From an uncultured Afifella sp. (GTDB lineage: Bacteria; Pseudomonadota; Alphaproteobacteria; Rhizobiales; Afifellaceae), in NCBI GenBank assembly GCA_945787495.1, contig CALZIL010000006.1, positions 1-36,667 of the forward strand: 36,667 bases of DNA, in the 5' to 3' direction. The first letter of the stretch is position 1; each line of letters begins with the position of its first letter. The position numbers were made by a program, and so were the translations under genes. Shown piece by piece: positions 1 to 7,783 of the stretch. The notes under the pieces were generated by a model that did no database searches, was not told the origin of the DNA, and worked only from the letters and a program-made list of their open reading frames with translations.

Positions 1-1
1 G

Positions 2-901
2 CCTTATATCCGCAAAACGCCGGTCATGGGGATCGCCGGAAGCGAAGTCTGCCACGACACACCGGTTTCGCTGAAACTGGAACTTTTCCAGCACACCGGC
101 TCTTTCAAGCCGCGCGGCGCCTTCAACAATCTGTTGTCCAAGCCGGTACCGGCGGCCGGCGTGGCTGCGGCGTCCGGCGGCAATCACGGCGCGGCGGTGG
201 CCTATGCCGCCGGCAGGCTCGGACATGCCGCCGACATCTTCGTGCCGGAGATTTCCAGCCCCGTGAAGATCAGCCGGATCGAGGCGGCCGGCGCGAGCGT
301 TCATGTCGGCGGCGCCCGCTACGCCGATGCCCTGGCCCATTGTGAAAGCCACCAAGCCGCAACCGGCGCCATCGGCATCCACGCTTATGACGATCCGGCA
401 ACGATTTCCGGCCAGGGCACTGTGGCGCTGGAATGGCAGGATCAGGTTCCTGACCTGGATACGGTGCTCATCTCCGTCGGCGGCGCCGGGCTGATCTCCG
501 GCATCGCCGCCTGGCATGGCGGCGCGATCAAGGTCGTCGGCGTGGAACCGGAGGGTGCGCCGACCTTGCACGCCGCGCTCGCTGCCGGCGGTCCGGTCGA
601 TGTCGAGATCGATTCGCTCGCCGCCGATTCGCTTGGCGCGCGCTCAGTCGGCGAGATCAACCACGCTCTGTGCGCCCGCCCTGTCGACCACGTCGCGCTG
701 GTCGGTGATGAGGCGATTCGAGGCGCCATGGCCTTTCTGTGGACCCGCCTGCAGATCGCCGCCGAACCCGGCGGTGCCGCGGCGTTGGCGGCGCTGTTGA
801 CCGGCGCCTACAGGCCGCAACCGGGCGAACGCATCGGCGTGCTTGTTTGCGGTGGCAATATTGACCCGGCTATGATTTCAGATTTGGCGAGGCACGCATG
901 A
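2..901 (+). CDS. threonine/serine dehydratase, PLP-dependent (5' partial)
   Basis: Fold-type II PLP enzyme of the threonine/serine dehydratase family, which deaminates hydroxy-amino acids to 2-oxo acids. The reading frame is open to the left window edge: codons before the first in-window ATG (26) read PYIRKTPV, the usual N-terminal stretch of this family, so the true start is outside the window and the ATG at 26 is internal. Counting from that Met, the Schiff-base lysine is K28 in GSFKPRGA, and the substrate/phosphate loop SGGNHG is at 50-55. A glycine-rich PLP-phosphate loop (SVGGAGLISG) follows in the middle. The protein ends after CGGNIDP, as catabolic-type enzymes do, with no room for a C-terminal ACT regulatory domain. 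Its stop overlaps the next start (ATGA), so it is probably translationally coupled to the carbonic anhydrase. Substrate (Thr, Ser, hydroxyaspartate) cannot be read from sequence. Confidence 0.88.
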   Translation, partial: PYIRKTPVMGIAGSEVCHDTPVSLKLELFQHTGSFKPRGAFNNLLSKPVPAAGVAAASGGNHGAAVAYAAGRLGHAADIFVPEISSPVKISRIEAAGASVHVGGARYADALAHCESHQAATGAIGIHAYDDPATISGQGTVALEWQDQVPDLDTVLISVGGAGLISGIAAWHGGAIKVVGVEPEGAPTLHAALAAGGPVDVEIDSLAADSLGARSVGEINHALCARPVDHVALVGDEAIRGAMAFLWTRLQIAAEPGGAAALAALLTGAYRPQPGERIGVLVCGGNIDPAMISDLARHA

Positions 902-1572
902 CGGATTTCCCGGCAGACCTGCTTGACGGCTATGAACGGTTTCGCGGCGGTAGGCTCGACGCCGAGCAGGCACGCCTGCGCAGGCTGGCCGACAATGGCC
1001 AGAAGCCGGCAACAATGTTGATCGGCTGCTGCGATTCCCGCGCAGCGCCGGAAATCGTCTTCGATGCCGGCCCCGGCCAGCTTTTCGTTGTGCGCAATGT
1101 CGCCAATCTCGTCCCGCCCTATGAGCCCGACGGCGGCCACCATGCCACCAGTGCCGCGCTGGAATTCGCCGTCCAGGTTTTGCGGGTAAGCCATGTCGTC
1201 ATAATGGGTCACGGCCGGTGCGGTGGCATCGCCGCGGCGCTGAACCCCGCCGACGAACCGCTGTCGCCCGGTGATTTCATCGGCAAGTGGATGGCGCTGT
1301 TGAAGCCGTCAGCGGAAAAAATCGCCGGCAACGACATCATGACTCCGGGTGAGCGGCAAATGGCACTGGAACGGATTTCGGTCCGCCACTCCGTTGCCAA
1401 TTTGCGCACCTTTCCCTGCGTCGCCGAACTGGAAAGGCGCGGCAAGCTCGCACTCCACGGCGCCTGGTTCGATATTTCGACCGGCGAGTTGTGGACCATG
1501 CAACCCAAGACCGGTGAATTTGCGCGTATCAGGCAGGAAGCGAGCAACGAAGAAGACGGCCCGCCAGTCTAG
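898..1572 (+). CDS. beta-class carbonic anhydrase
   Basis: Cytosolic zinc enzyme interconverting CO2 and bicarbonate. All metal and active-site motifs of the beta class are present: C44 with D46 and R48 in CCDSR, then H105 and C108 in the segment GHGRCGG. The 224-residue length is normal for the plant-type/CynT branch. The ATG overlaps the dehydratase stop by four bases, and no separate promoter is visible, so the two are likely one transcript. The C-terminal part ends in a short polar tail. A long inverted repeat just after the stop probably ends the transcript. The functional pairing with a dehydratase is not explained by any known pathway; it may only be a conserved Rhizobiales adjacency. 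Confidence 0.93.
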   Translation: MTDFPADLLDGYERFRGGRLDAEQARLRRLADNGQKPATMLIGCCDSRAAPEIVFDAGPGQLFVVRNVANLVPPYEPDGGHHATSAALEFAVQVLRVSHVVIMGHGRCGGIAAALNPADEPLSPGDFIGKWMALLKPSAEKIAGNDIMTPGERQMALERISVRHSVANLRTFPCVAELERRGKLALHGAWFDISTGELWTMQPKTGEFARIRQEASNEEDGPPV

Positions 1573-1578
1573 CGAAAC

Positions 1579-1612
1579 AATCGGCCCCGATACTGACGCA
1601 ACGGGGCCGATT
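1579..1612. terminator. inverted repeat between convergent genes, likely bidirectional terminator
   Basis: An 11-bp perfect stem (1579-1589 with 1602-1612, AATCGGCCCCG / CGGGGCCGATT) with a 12-base loop sits between the stop of the carbonic anhydrase and the stop of the minus-strand membrane protein. The T tracts on either side are poor, so the terminator call rests on position and stem strength. Confidence 0.5.
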
Positions 1613-1632
1613 GGCAAGGATGTCGTATACAT

Positions 1633-2328
1633 TCACCGCATTGAGCGCATTTTGATGATCGCCATCACATGCGCGATGATGAAGAGCGGTACGAAGAAGT
1701 TCGGAATCAGGCTGACCGGCAGCGTGTTAAGGACCGCGTCGGACGACACAGCGGCGAAATCGAGAAAATTGCCACCGATGCTGCCGATGCCGGTGACGAA
1801 CGCCACAGCGAAATCGGCCAGGCCGGCGACGATCACGCCATTGGCGGCGCGCTGCCAACCAGGCGCCTTCAGCGCCACCGCGATGGCGGCGAACGGTGCC
1901 ACCAGCCCGACGGCAATGTCGCCAAGCCCGGCCGGCAGGGCAAAGACCGCCGGCAATTGGCCATAGGCCCACAAAACGAGAAAGATCGATCCGATTACAC
2001 GCCAGCCCTGCAAAGCGGTCAGCAGCGCCAGATCCTGCGCCTCGACATAGGCGCGCACCGCCGGAATCGTTCGCACGGCGACCAGGAAGGCGGCCACGGG
2101 AATTGCGATCGCCGCAACAATGGCGACGGGAATTCCGCCGATCTCGATCTGGAAGATTTCGGTCTGCGCAAGCAGCGTGGCAAGGCTTGCCCACACCGCA
2201 AGCCCGATCACGATTGGTCCGGTGATGAGCCGGCCCAATCTGCCTTGCTCGCTGGCCCGGGATTCGCCGGCCGGCATTTTGGTCGTTGGATGTATCGTCA
2301 GGGACTGCGCTGTCATTCGGTTGGCCAT
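1633..2328 (-). CDS. multipass membrane protein, function unknown
   Basis: About 231 residues, mostly hydrophobic. After a polar N-terminal stretch of about 35 residues there are five to six probable membrane segments, the first around residues 35-55 and the last near the C terminus, ending in a basic tail (KMRSMR). I recognise no catalytic motif. I start it at the ATG at 2328 rather than the one at 2340: the sequence GGAG lies 6 bases upstream of 2328, while the earlier ATG is part of that same Shine-Dalgarno region. The gene lies directly downstream of a MarR repressor gene, but the 46-base gap holds its own promoter-like sequence with a MarR-type palindrome similar to the one before marR. 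The simplest reading is a small efflux or stress-response module controlled by that repressor. No homolog is claimed. Confidence 0.7.
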   Translation of the reverse strand: MANRMTAQSLTIHPTTKMPAGESRASEQGRLGRLITGPIVIGLAVWASLATLLAQTEIFQIEIGGIPVAIVAAIAIPVAAFLVAVRTIPAVRAYVEAQDLALLTALQGWRVIGSIFLVLWAYGQLPAVFALPAGLGDIAVGLVAPFAAIAVALKAPGWQRAANGVIVAGLADFAVAFVTGIGSIGGNFLDFAAVSSDAVLNTLPVSLIPNFFVPLFIIAHVMAIIKMRSMR

Positions 2329-2344
2329 GTCATTCTCCATTCAA

Positions 2345-2378
2345 GTGTATATGCATGTTTCTAGCTAAAAAAACTCAA
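2345..2378 (-). promoter_or_regulatory. promoter with MarR-type operator before the membrane protein gene
   Basis: Reading the minus strand, TTGAGT (2373-2378) could be a -35 and the TGCATATA block starting 17 bases later a -10. The sequence GTGTATATGCAT (2345-2356, plus strand) covers the -10 and matches 10 of 12 bases of the perfect palindrome in front of the marR gene. The -35 overlaps the marR stop codon. Confidence 0.5.
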
Positions 2379-2818
2379 CCGGCTGTGCTGCTGATCCGGT
2401 CGAGTTCGGTAAGCAGCGTATCGGCGGGCTTGTGTCCGAAAGTGCCAGCAACCTTCAATTGGACGGCGCGCCACAAGGGCTCGGCATCTCTCAGCCGCGT
2501 CCGGCCTGCCGCCGTCAGGGTGAGAAGCCGCACGCGCCGGTCGTCGCCTTCAGCCGATACCACCAGCCCGTCACGCTGCAGCGGTTTCAGATTGCGCGTC
2601 AGCGTCGTCCGGTCCATGCCGAGCGCACCGGCCAAGTCCGACAGTGGAACCGGCCCCTGCCTCTTCACCGCTGTCAAAAGCGTGAATTGCGGCGCGGTGA
2701 CGCCAACCGGCTTCAGCGCCGCGTCATAGGTCTGAGTCAGCGCCCGCGTCGCCTTGCGCAGATTGAAGCACAGGCAATTGGCCGGATCGGAAAGGTTGAT
2801 CTTTGGTGTGGTCATCAT
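2375..2818 (-). CDS. MarR family transcriptional regulator
   Basis: Winged-helix repressor of about 147 residues. The N-terminal dimerisation helix contains CLCFNLRKATRAL. It is followed by the recognition helix region (LAGALGMDRTTLTRNLKPL) and the beta-wing with the family hallmark DDRRVRLLTLT. Two cysteines sit at the N terminus (CLC), where some MarR proteins sense oxidants or electrophiles; sensing is an inference. The frame extends upstream through the operator to a GTG at 2833, but that part would translate the palindrome itself, so I prefer the ATG at 2818 (or the adjacent one at 2815). No Shine-Dalgarno precedes it. The -10 box lies so close that the mRNA may begin at the ATG (leaderless). 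The palindrome over its own -10 suggests autorepression, and a near copy controls the downstream membrane protein. Confidence 0.9.
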   Translation of the reverse strand: MMTTPKINLSDPANCLCFNLRKATRALTQTYDAALKPVGVTAPQFTLLTAVKRQGPVPLSDLAGALGMDRTTLTRNLKPLQRDGLVVSAEGDDRRVRLLTLTAAGRTRLRDAEPLWRAVQLKVAGTFGHKPADTLLTELDRISSTAG

Positions 2819-2821
2819 AAG

Positions 2822-2853
2822 GTGTATATACACTTTTTCTCAAAGATTGCAAG
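2822..2853 (-). promoter_or_regulatory. marR promoter with a perfect 12-bp palindromic operator
   Basis: On the minus strand, CTTGCA (2848-2853) and TATATA (2825-2830) are 17 bases apart, a good alphaproteobacterial sigma-70 spacing. The -10 is the centre of the perfect palindrome GTGTATATACAC (2822-2833). Seven bases past the -10 is the A of the ATG at 2818. Confidence 0.6.
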
Positions 2854-2886
2854 CGAAAAAAGAACGCCTCGCTGCCGCGGTCCCTA

Positions 2887-3510
2887 TCAACGAAGTTCGG
2901 CGGAGGTGGCGGCCGCGGTGACAGCGCGCAAAATCACGATCGCACCGGCAAGCAGATCAGATTCTTTCATGGCGGCCTTGCTTTGGTCCGAACGCTCCGA
3001 ATGCGGCACATGGACAAACCCGCACCAGGCGCCGGGCCGGGTCGCGGCGCATCCCAGCGACCGGTAATAGACCGCATTGCACACATAGGCGCCGGCATCG
3101 TCGGACTGTTCGACATCGAAGCCGCCATCGCGCAGCGCCTTGCCGACGGAGGTAGGCCAGACGCTGTCCAGCGCCCGCCGGCCGTCACGATCGATCTGCC
3201 GATCTTGCGGAATGACGCCGACAGCATCAGGCCGCTCGCAGCCGATCATATTGCCGGCTTGGCTTTCCAGCCGGAATCCTCTCGCGTCCCTATGCAGCCC
3301 GAAATGCACGGCAATATCCGGCGCCAAGGTGCGGTGCCGTTCATCGGCAATCGCCAGGGCGCGGGAAAATTCGGTCGGCAGAACCTCGCAGCAAAGCTCC
3401 GAAGCGCCGATCGCCTCGGGCGCAAGCTCGTCAAGCTGTTCAACAAGCCATTGCGTCGGATTGACCGGCGCCCCCGGAAACGGCCCGAAACCGGTCACCC
3501 AGAGGCGCAT
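2887..3510 (-). CDS. pcp: pyroglutamyl-peptidase I (peptidase family C15)
   Basis: Cysteine peptidase that removes N-terminal pyroglutamate from peptides in the cytosol. The N terminus has the family signature TGFGPFPGAPVNPT. The catalytic triad is visible: E82 (in RLESQA), C144 (in GAYVCNAVYY) and H167 (in GFVHVPH). The length of 207 residues is typical. The ATG at 3510 is the only reasonable start, as it opens directly into the first beta strand. The gene is 18 bases downstream of the slipin gene on the same strand, so it is likely cotranscribed with it. The C terminus is Ala/Thr-rich and unremarkable. Confidence 0.92.
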   Translation of the reverse strand: MRLWVTGFGPFPGAPVNPTQWLVEQLDELAPEAIGASELCCEVLPTEFSRALAIADERHRTLAPDIAVHFGLHRDARGFRLESQAGNMIGCERPDAVGVIPQDRQIDRDGRRALDSVWPTSVGKALRDGGFDVEQSDDAGAYVCNAVYYRSLGCAATRPGAWCGFVHVPHSERSDQSKAAMKESDLLAGAIVILRAVTAAATSAELR

Positions 3511-3528
3511 TATCCCGCCATGATCCGG

Positions 3529-4353
3529 CTAGTCGTCCGCCGGCTTGCTCTCGCCGGCCGGCGCGATAAGGTCGGCGGCGCTGACGACAATGGCCGCGCC
3601 GCTTGCGCCGGCCTTTTCAAGACCGGTCAGAAAGCGCAGCCGGCCGACCTCCGGATTGTCCTTGATGATCCGCGCCGCATTGGCAAGCGCCCTGAGCGCC
3701 GCCTGCTCGCCGCGCGCCCGTTCCACTGCCGCCAGCCCGTCCAGCCGCGCCTGTTCAACCTCGGCATAGGCGCGCTTGATCGGCCCGGTCAGCATGATGT
3801 CGACGACCGACGCTTTGAGCAATTCAACGCCGGTGCTTGCCGTATCGGGATCAATCAGGGCAAAAAGCTCCGAGTCCAGTTCGGTACGCTGGGAAAGCAG
3901 CTCTTCCAGGCTGCGGGACGCGACGAGCGAGCGGATGGCGAGCCTGACAGCCTGATGAAGATGGTTTTCGATGGCGGCCATGAACCGCCACCGGTCCCCG
4001 ACCGCACCCTTGTCGTCGAGGTTGACAAACACCTGCCGGAGGTCAGCAATCCGGTAGGTCGCCAGCACGCTGATCTTGATCGACAGGCGGTCGGCGGTCA
4101 GCACTTCTTGACCGCGCACGTCCAGAAACTGTTCGGCGGAAGAGGCGCGGACAACGGCCGATTGCGGGCCGACCCACAGCGCGCCCGGCGGCAAGTCGCG
4201 CTGGAAAACGCCGTTCTCCAGAAGAATGCCGGTCTCACCGTCAAAAATGGTAAACCGCTGGAACAGCCGCGTCACGCCGGCGTGCCGGAGCGCCCACAGG
4301 CCCGCCGCGACAACGGCGATGACGATAATCAGAAAAGCCAGAAATCCGCCCAT
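3529..4353 (-). CDS. SPFH/Band 7 (slipin-like) membrane-anchored protein
   Basis: About 274 residues. One N-terminal membrane anchor (about residues 3-22) is followed by an SPFH domain (roughly 35-200; VRGQEVLTADRLSIKISVLA and a YRIAD strand are typical). Then comes a helical, Ala/Glu/Arg-rich segment (YAEVEQARLDGLAAVERARGE pattern, about 205-245) of the sort that oligomerises in stomatin relatives. Such proteins scaffold membrane microdomains and often pair with NfeD proteases; no NfeD partner is visible here. I choose the ATG at 4353 because it immediately precedes the hydrophobic anchor. The upstream continuation to 4527 runs through an inverted-repeat element and is not membrane-like. It is followed by pcp on the same strand. 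Confidence 0.85.
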   Translation of the reverse strand: MGGFLAFLIIVIAVVAAGLWALRHAGVTRLFQRFTIFDGETGILLENGVFQRDLPPGALWVGPQSAVVRASSAEQFLDVRGQEVLTADRLSIKISVLATYRIADLRQVFVNLDDKGAVGDRWRFMAAIENHLHQAVRLAIRSLVASRSLEELLSQRTELDSELFALIDPDTASTGVELLKASVVDIMLTGPIKRAYAEVEQARLDGLAAVERARGEQAALRALANAARIIKDNPEVGRLRFLTGLEKAGASGAAIVVSAADLIAPAGESKPADD

Positions 4354-4388
4354 GCCCCAATCCGCCCTTGATATTGACCCTGATATCA

Positions 4389-4473
4389 CCCCTTCCGCAC
4401 CGCGACCGGACTGCGGGGATCCGAAATCCGCAAGGCGGCCCGATGGCTTGCCCGAAGGCCAGTGCGGAAGGGG
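4389..4473. other. 85-base inverted-repeat element with internal hairpins (candidate structured RNA or palindromic repeat)
   Basis: A perfect 12-bp outer stem, CCCCTTCCGCAC (4389-4400) with GTGCGGAAGGGG (4462-4473), encloses two smaller hairpins (4412-4432 with two bulged G; 4444-4461 with loop GCCCG). On the plus strand the outer stem is followed by CTTTGTTGTT and a small hairpin TTGTT/AACAA (4479-4492). I recognise no known RNA family. It lies between slipin and asd, upstream of slipin, so it could be a small plus-strand RNA, a leader element of the slipin mRNA, or an intergenic palindromic repeat. Confidence 0.4.
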
Positions 4474-4609
4474 CTTTGTTGTTACCCAACAATGACGAGG
4501 AATCGAACCTCTAGCGGCACCGGACACCCTGCAGCCGCCGGAGCCGATGCCCCGGCCGCAGCCACCGCTGACGCACCGGCCATTATGACGGCGGCGCGCT
4601 GCGGGTCAA

Positions 4610-5641
4610 TCAGGCCGCGGCCTGCTTCTTCAAAAGCCCCCGATTGACCAGCAATTCGGCGATTTGCACCGTGTTCAGCGCCGCGCCCTTCCTGAGATTG
4701 TCGGAGACGACCCATAAAGACAGGCCGTTTTCCACGGTTCCGTCCTCGCGGATGCGCGAGATATAGGTGGCGTCCTCGCCGGCGCATTCGTACGGCGTCA
4801 CATAGCCGCCGTCCTCGTGCTTGTCGACGACCAGGCAGCCCGGCGCCTCGCGTAAAATATCGCGCGCCTCCTCGGCGCTGATCTCGTCTTCAAACTCAAG
4901 ATTGACCGCCTCGGCATGGCCGATAAACACCGGCACGCGCACGCAGGTCGCCGTCAGCTTGATTTTCGGATCGAGCATCTTCTTGGTTTCCGCCACCATC
5001 TTCCATTCTTCCTTGGTGGTTCCGTCCTCCATGAAGACGTCGATATGCGGAATGACGTTGAAGGCGATCCGCTTGGGGAATTTCTCCGCCTCGATCGGAT
5101 CGGCGACGAAGACCGACCGCGTCTGGTTGAAAAGCTCGTCCATCGCCGCCTTGCCGGCGCCGGATACCGACTGGTAGGTGGCAACGACGACCCGCTTGAT
5201 CCGCGCCTTGTCGTGCAGGGGTTTGAGCGCCACGACAAGTTGCGCCGTGGAGCAGTTCGGATTGGCGATGATGTTCTTTCTGGAGAATCCCTCGATCGCG
5301 TCGGCGTTCACTTCCGGCACGATCAGCGGCACGTCGGCGTCGTAGCGCCAGGCCGAGGAATTGTCGATGACGACGCAGCCGGTGGCGGCGATCTTCGGCG
5401 ACCATTCCTTCGACACCGCGCCCCCGGCCGACATCAGCGCGATATCGACGCCGGAAAAGTCGAAATCCTCCAGCGCCTGCACTTTCAGCGTTTTCTCGCC
5501 GAAAGAGACATCCGTGCCCTGGCTGCGGCGCGAGGCAAGGGCGATCACCTCATCGGCCGGAAACCCCCTTTCGGCGAGGATATCCAGCATTTCGTGGCCG
5601 ACATTGCCGGTCGCCCCGACGATTGCGATTGTGTAACCCAT
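4610..5641 (-). CDS. asd: aspartate-semialdehyde dehydrogenase
   Basis: NADPH-dependent reduction of aspartyl phosphate to aspartate semialdehyde, the branch point to lysine/diaminopimelate, threonine and methionine. The protein has 343 residues. The nucleotide-binding loop GATGNVG is at 9-15, the acyl-enzyme cysteine C130 is in NPNCST, and the catalytic base is H242 in IGHAEAVN. The start is set to the ATG at 5641 (MGYTIAIVGATG) because it opens into the first Rossmann strand; TTGAGGA lies about 9 bases upstream. The ATG-proximal extension to 5656 adds only five unrelated residues. It sits between leuB (upstream, same strand) and slipin, with gaps of over 250 bases on both sides, so it is probably its own transcript. 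Confidence 0.96.
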   Translation of the reverse strand: MGYTIAIVGATGNVGHEMLDILAERGFPADEVIALASRRSQGTDVSFGEKTLKVQALEDFDFSGVDIALMSAGGAVSKEWSPKIAATGCVVIDNSSAWRYDADVPLIVPEVNADAIEGFSRKNIIANPNCSTAQLVVALKPLHDKARIKRVVVATYQSVSGAGKAAMDELFNQTRSVFVADPIEAEKFPKRIAFNVIPHIDVFMEDGTTKEEWKMVAETKKMLDPKIKLTATCVRVPVFIGHAEAVNLEFEDEISAEEARDILREAPGCLVVDKHEDGGYVTPYECAGEDATYISRIREDGTVENGLSLWVVSDNLRKGAALNTVQIAELLVNRGLLKKQAAA

Positions 5642-5968
5642 GGATCCGGTCCTCAACTCCCTTCCGCGTCAACCCGCTTCAGATCATTGTCCTGCGGGCT
5701 TGTCTCCCCTTCCGGTCCCCGGGGAGAGAGGCGGGACGGAAGAGCGGATCAGGCGGTGGTCGGTTTGGTCGTAAGGTGCGTCGTGGACACCGCGCGCACC
5801 GAACCGGCCGCCAACATTGCGGCCTCCGGCATAACAAGGTTCGAAACGAAAACAGCCATCGTTCCCAAGCTCCACGAACGTCGCCGCGTTCTATCGGGTT
5901 TGCCGGTGAAGTCAATGATGGCGGCGGCGCCCCGCGCGCCGCTCGCTCGCCAAGGTGCCTTGGCCGTC
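5642..5968. other. intergenic region asd-leuB, no gene supported
   Basis: This 327-base gap has no open frame with coding character. It holds two short palindromes: a CTCCCC...GGGGAG-type inverted repeat near 5705-5730, as seen in dispersed repeats, and CCAAGG-TG-CCTTGG at 5950-5963, just downstream of the leuB stop, which may help end that transcript. The asd promoter must lie in the part near 5642-5700, but I could not pick convincing boxes. Confidence 0.4.
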
Positions 5969-7093
5969 TCATTCCTGGCCTTCGCCGAGCAGGATTTCGA
6001 ACTCCGCCAGAACCGCCGTGCCCATGCCGTTGGTGCCGACCTCGGTCATGCCCTCCGACATGATGTCCGATGTACGGATACCCTGGTCCAGCGTCTTGGA
6101 TATCGCCTGCTCCAAAAGGCCGGCCTCGGCGACCATGCCGAAGGAATAGCGCAGGCACATTGCCAGAGAAGCGATCATCGCCAGCGGATTGGCGATGCCC
6201 TGGCCGGCGATGTCGGGCGCCGAACCGTGCACCGGCTCATACATCGCCTTGCGTTTGCCGGTTTGCGCGTCCGGCGCGCCCAGCGAGGCCGATGGCAGCA
6301 TGCCGAGCGAGCCGGTCAGCATCGCCGCAACATCCGACAGCATGTCGCCGAACAGATTGTCGGTGACGATGACGTCGAACTGCTTGGGCCAGCGCACCAG
6401 CTGCATGCCGCCGGCATCGGCCAGCATGTGATCGAGTTCCACCTCCGGATATTCCTCGGCGCCGACCTTCGTCACCACCTCGTTCCAGAAGACGCCGGAT
6501 TTCATCACATTGCGCTTTTCCATCGAGGTGACGTGGTTCTTGCGCGTTTTGGCCAGATCGAAGGCGACACGAGCGATGCGCTCGATCTCATAGGTGTCGT
6601 AAACTTGCGTGTCGATGGCGCGCTTCTGGCCATTGCCCAGATCGATGATCTCCTTGGGCTCGCCGAAATAGACGCCGCCGGTGAGTTCGCGCACGATCAG
6701 GATGTCGAGGCCCTCCACGACCTCAGGCTTCAGCGACGATGACGCCGCCAGCGCCGGATAACAGATGGCCGGCCGAAGATTGGCGAAGAGCTGCAGGTCC
6801 TTGCGCAATCGCAGCAATCCGGCTTCCGGCCGCACCTCATAGGGCACGCTGTCCCATTTCGGCCCGCCGACCGCGCCGAACAGCACCGCATCGGCAGCCT
6901 CCGCCTTGGCCATGTCATCATCGGAAATACCGACGCCATGGGCGTCATAGGCGGCGCCGCCGGCAAGCCCTTCGTCGATCTCGAAGGCGGCAAGGCCCTC
7001 ACTGTTCATGAAGGCGATGATTTCCTTCACCTCATGCATGGTCTCCGGGCCGATGCCGTCGCCGGGAAGAAGGAACAGTTTGTGGGTGGTCAT
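5969..7093 (-). CDS. leuB: 3-isopropylmalate dehydrogenase
   Basis: Third step of leucine synthesis: NAD-dependent oxidative decarboxylation of 3-isopropylmalate in the cytosol. The 374 residues match the family. The N terminus is [14 protein letters not shown]. The metal/substrate signature is [20 protein letters not shown], and the adenine-binding region [15 protein letters not shown] distinguishes it as NAD-dependent. The ATG at 7093 opens directly into the first strand. The partner enzyme LeuCD is encoded nearby, but leuC and leuD are separated from leuB and from each other by several genes, an arrangement seen in Rhizobiales. I see no leader peptide or T-box in the 134 bases upstream. 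Confidence 0.97.
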   Translation of the reverse strand: MTTHKLFLLPGDGIGPETMHEVKEIIAFMNSEGLAAFEIDEGLAGGAAYDAHGVGISDDDMAKAEAADAVLFGAVGGPKWDSVPYEVRPEAGLLRLRKDLQLFANLRPAICYPALAASSSLKPEVVEGLDILIVRELTGGVYFGEPKEIIDLGNGQKRAIDTQVYDTYEIERIARVAFDLAKTRKNHVTSMEKRNVMKSGVFWNEVVTKVGAEEYPEVELDHMLADAGGMQLVRWPKQFDVIVTDNLFGDMLSDVAAMLTGSLGMLPSASLGAPDAQTGKRKAMYEPVHGSAPDIAGQGIANPLAMIASLAMCLRYSFGMVAEAGLLEQAISKTLDQGIRTSDIMSEGMTEVGTNGMGTAVLAEFEILLGEGQE

Positions 7094-7227
7094 GGAACGC
7101 CTGCCTTGTGAAGAAAATGTCTGCCGCAGAAGGCTCTAAAGGCCGCGCGGTGAACCTTCAAGCGCTCCGCAGCGTCCAATTGTCATAGGCAGCGCAAAAC
7201 CCGCCTGCCGGACCAGCGGAGAACGCC

Positions 7228-7380
7228 ATGACCTACATTATCGTGACACGCAAACAGACGGTCATCGGCCAGCCCTTCGCCTCATTTGCCTCCGCCTATG
7301 GCGAAGCGTCACGGATTTTCGGCGACGACCCGGTCGCATGGATCGACGGCAATGTGCGCATCGAGGAAAACCGGCCTTAA
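7228..7380 (+). CDS. 50-residue protein, function unknown
   Basis: A short open frame starting at an ATG with GCGGAGAA 7-8 bases upstream, a good Shine-Dalgarno. The product begins MTYIIVTRKQ, contains a central small-residue stretch and ends RIEENRP. It has one Trp and no membrane segment or signal peptide. Codon use (GCC, GGC, ATC, GAC) looks like the neighbouring genes, which supports real coding. It stands alone on the plus strand between the divergent leuB and the convergent ridA. I recognise no family. Confidence 0.55.
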   Translation: MTYIIVTRKQTVIGQPFASFASAYGEASRIFGDDPVAWIDGNVRIEENRP

Positions 7381-7396
7381 AGTCTGTAAGCACCGC

Positions 7397-7783
7397 TCAC
7401 GTCGGCCGGTAGGCTGTCGCTTCGATCTCGATTTTCATTTCCGGCTCAATCAGCCCGGCAATGACCATGGTCGCGGCGGGCCGGATATCGCCGAAAACCT
7501 CGCCGAGCACCGCAAAAACCCGATCGACAAATTCCCAGTCGCTGACGATATAGCGCACACGCACCACATCGCTCATGGCCAAGCCCGCCTCAGTCAACGT
7601 TCTCTCAATCGTCGCCAGCGCGTTGCGCGTCTGGTCTTCGACGCCCTCAGGCATGGTCATCAGGGCATAATCGTAACCGGTCGTGCCGGAGACGAAACAC
7701 CATTCGCCGACAACGACCGCGCGGCTGTAACCGGCGGTTTTTTCAAACGGCGAACCGGTGGAAATCAGCCGCCGTTCAGCCAT
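7397..7783 (-). CDS. ridA: RidA family (YjgF/YER057c/UK114) protein
   Basis: Small trimeric cytosolic protein of about 128 residues. Canonical RidA hydrolyses reactive 2-aminoacrylate/enamine intermediates released by PLP enzymes such as threonine dehydratase. The key substrate residues are present: R101 (GDIRPAATMV) and E119 (MKIEIEATA), with a slightly longer loop between them than in E. coli RidA. Because of that it may belong to a Rid subfamily with another substrate. The ATG at 7783 overlaps the end of the upstream small membrane protein gene, indicating translational coupling at the end of the argC-leuD operon. The longer frame to 7837 would add residues lying inside that gene and is rejected. 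Confidence 0.87.
   Translation of the reverse strand: MAERRLISTGSPFEKTAGYSRAVVVGEWCFVSGTTGYDYALMTMPEGVEDQTRNALATIERTLTEAGLAMSDVVRVRYIVSDWEFVDRVFAVLGEVFGDIRPAATMVIAGLIEPEMKIEIEATAYRPT

Noticed and set aside
2819-2833. Earlier GTG start of the first MarR gene
   Set aside because: It would translate the operator palindrome itself and adds five residues outside the family.
4497-4511. tRNA T-arm-like sequence (GAGG-AATCGAA-CCTC) near the asd 3' side, possible tRNA or tmRNA end
   Set aside because: No acceptor or anticodon arm could be matched on either strand within 100 bases, and no CCA end is present; four base pairs plus a loop are not enough.
5679-6158. 159-codon minus-strand frame across the leuB 3' end and the asd-leuB gap
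   Set aside because: It overlaps leuB in another frame, and its Pro/Arg/Gly-rich product is typical of shadow translation of high-G+C DNA.
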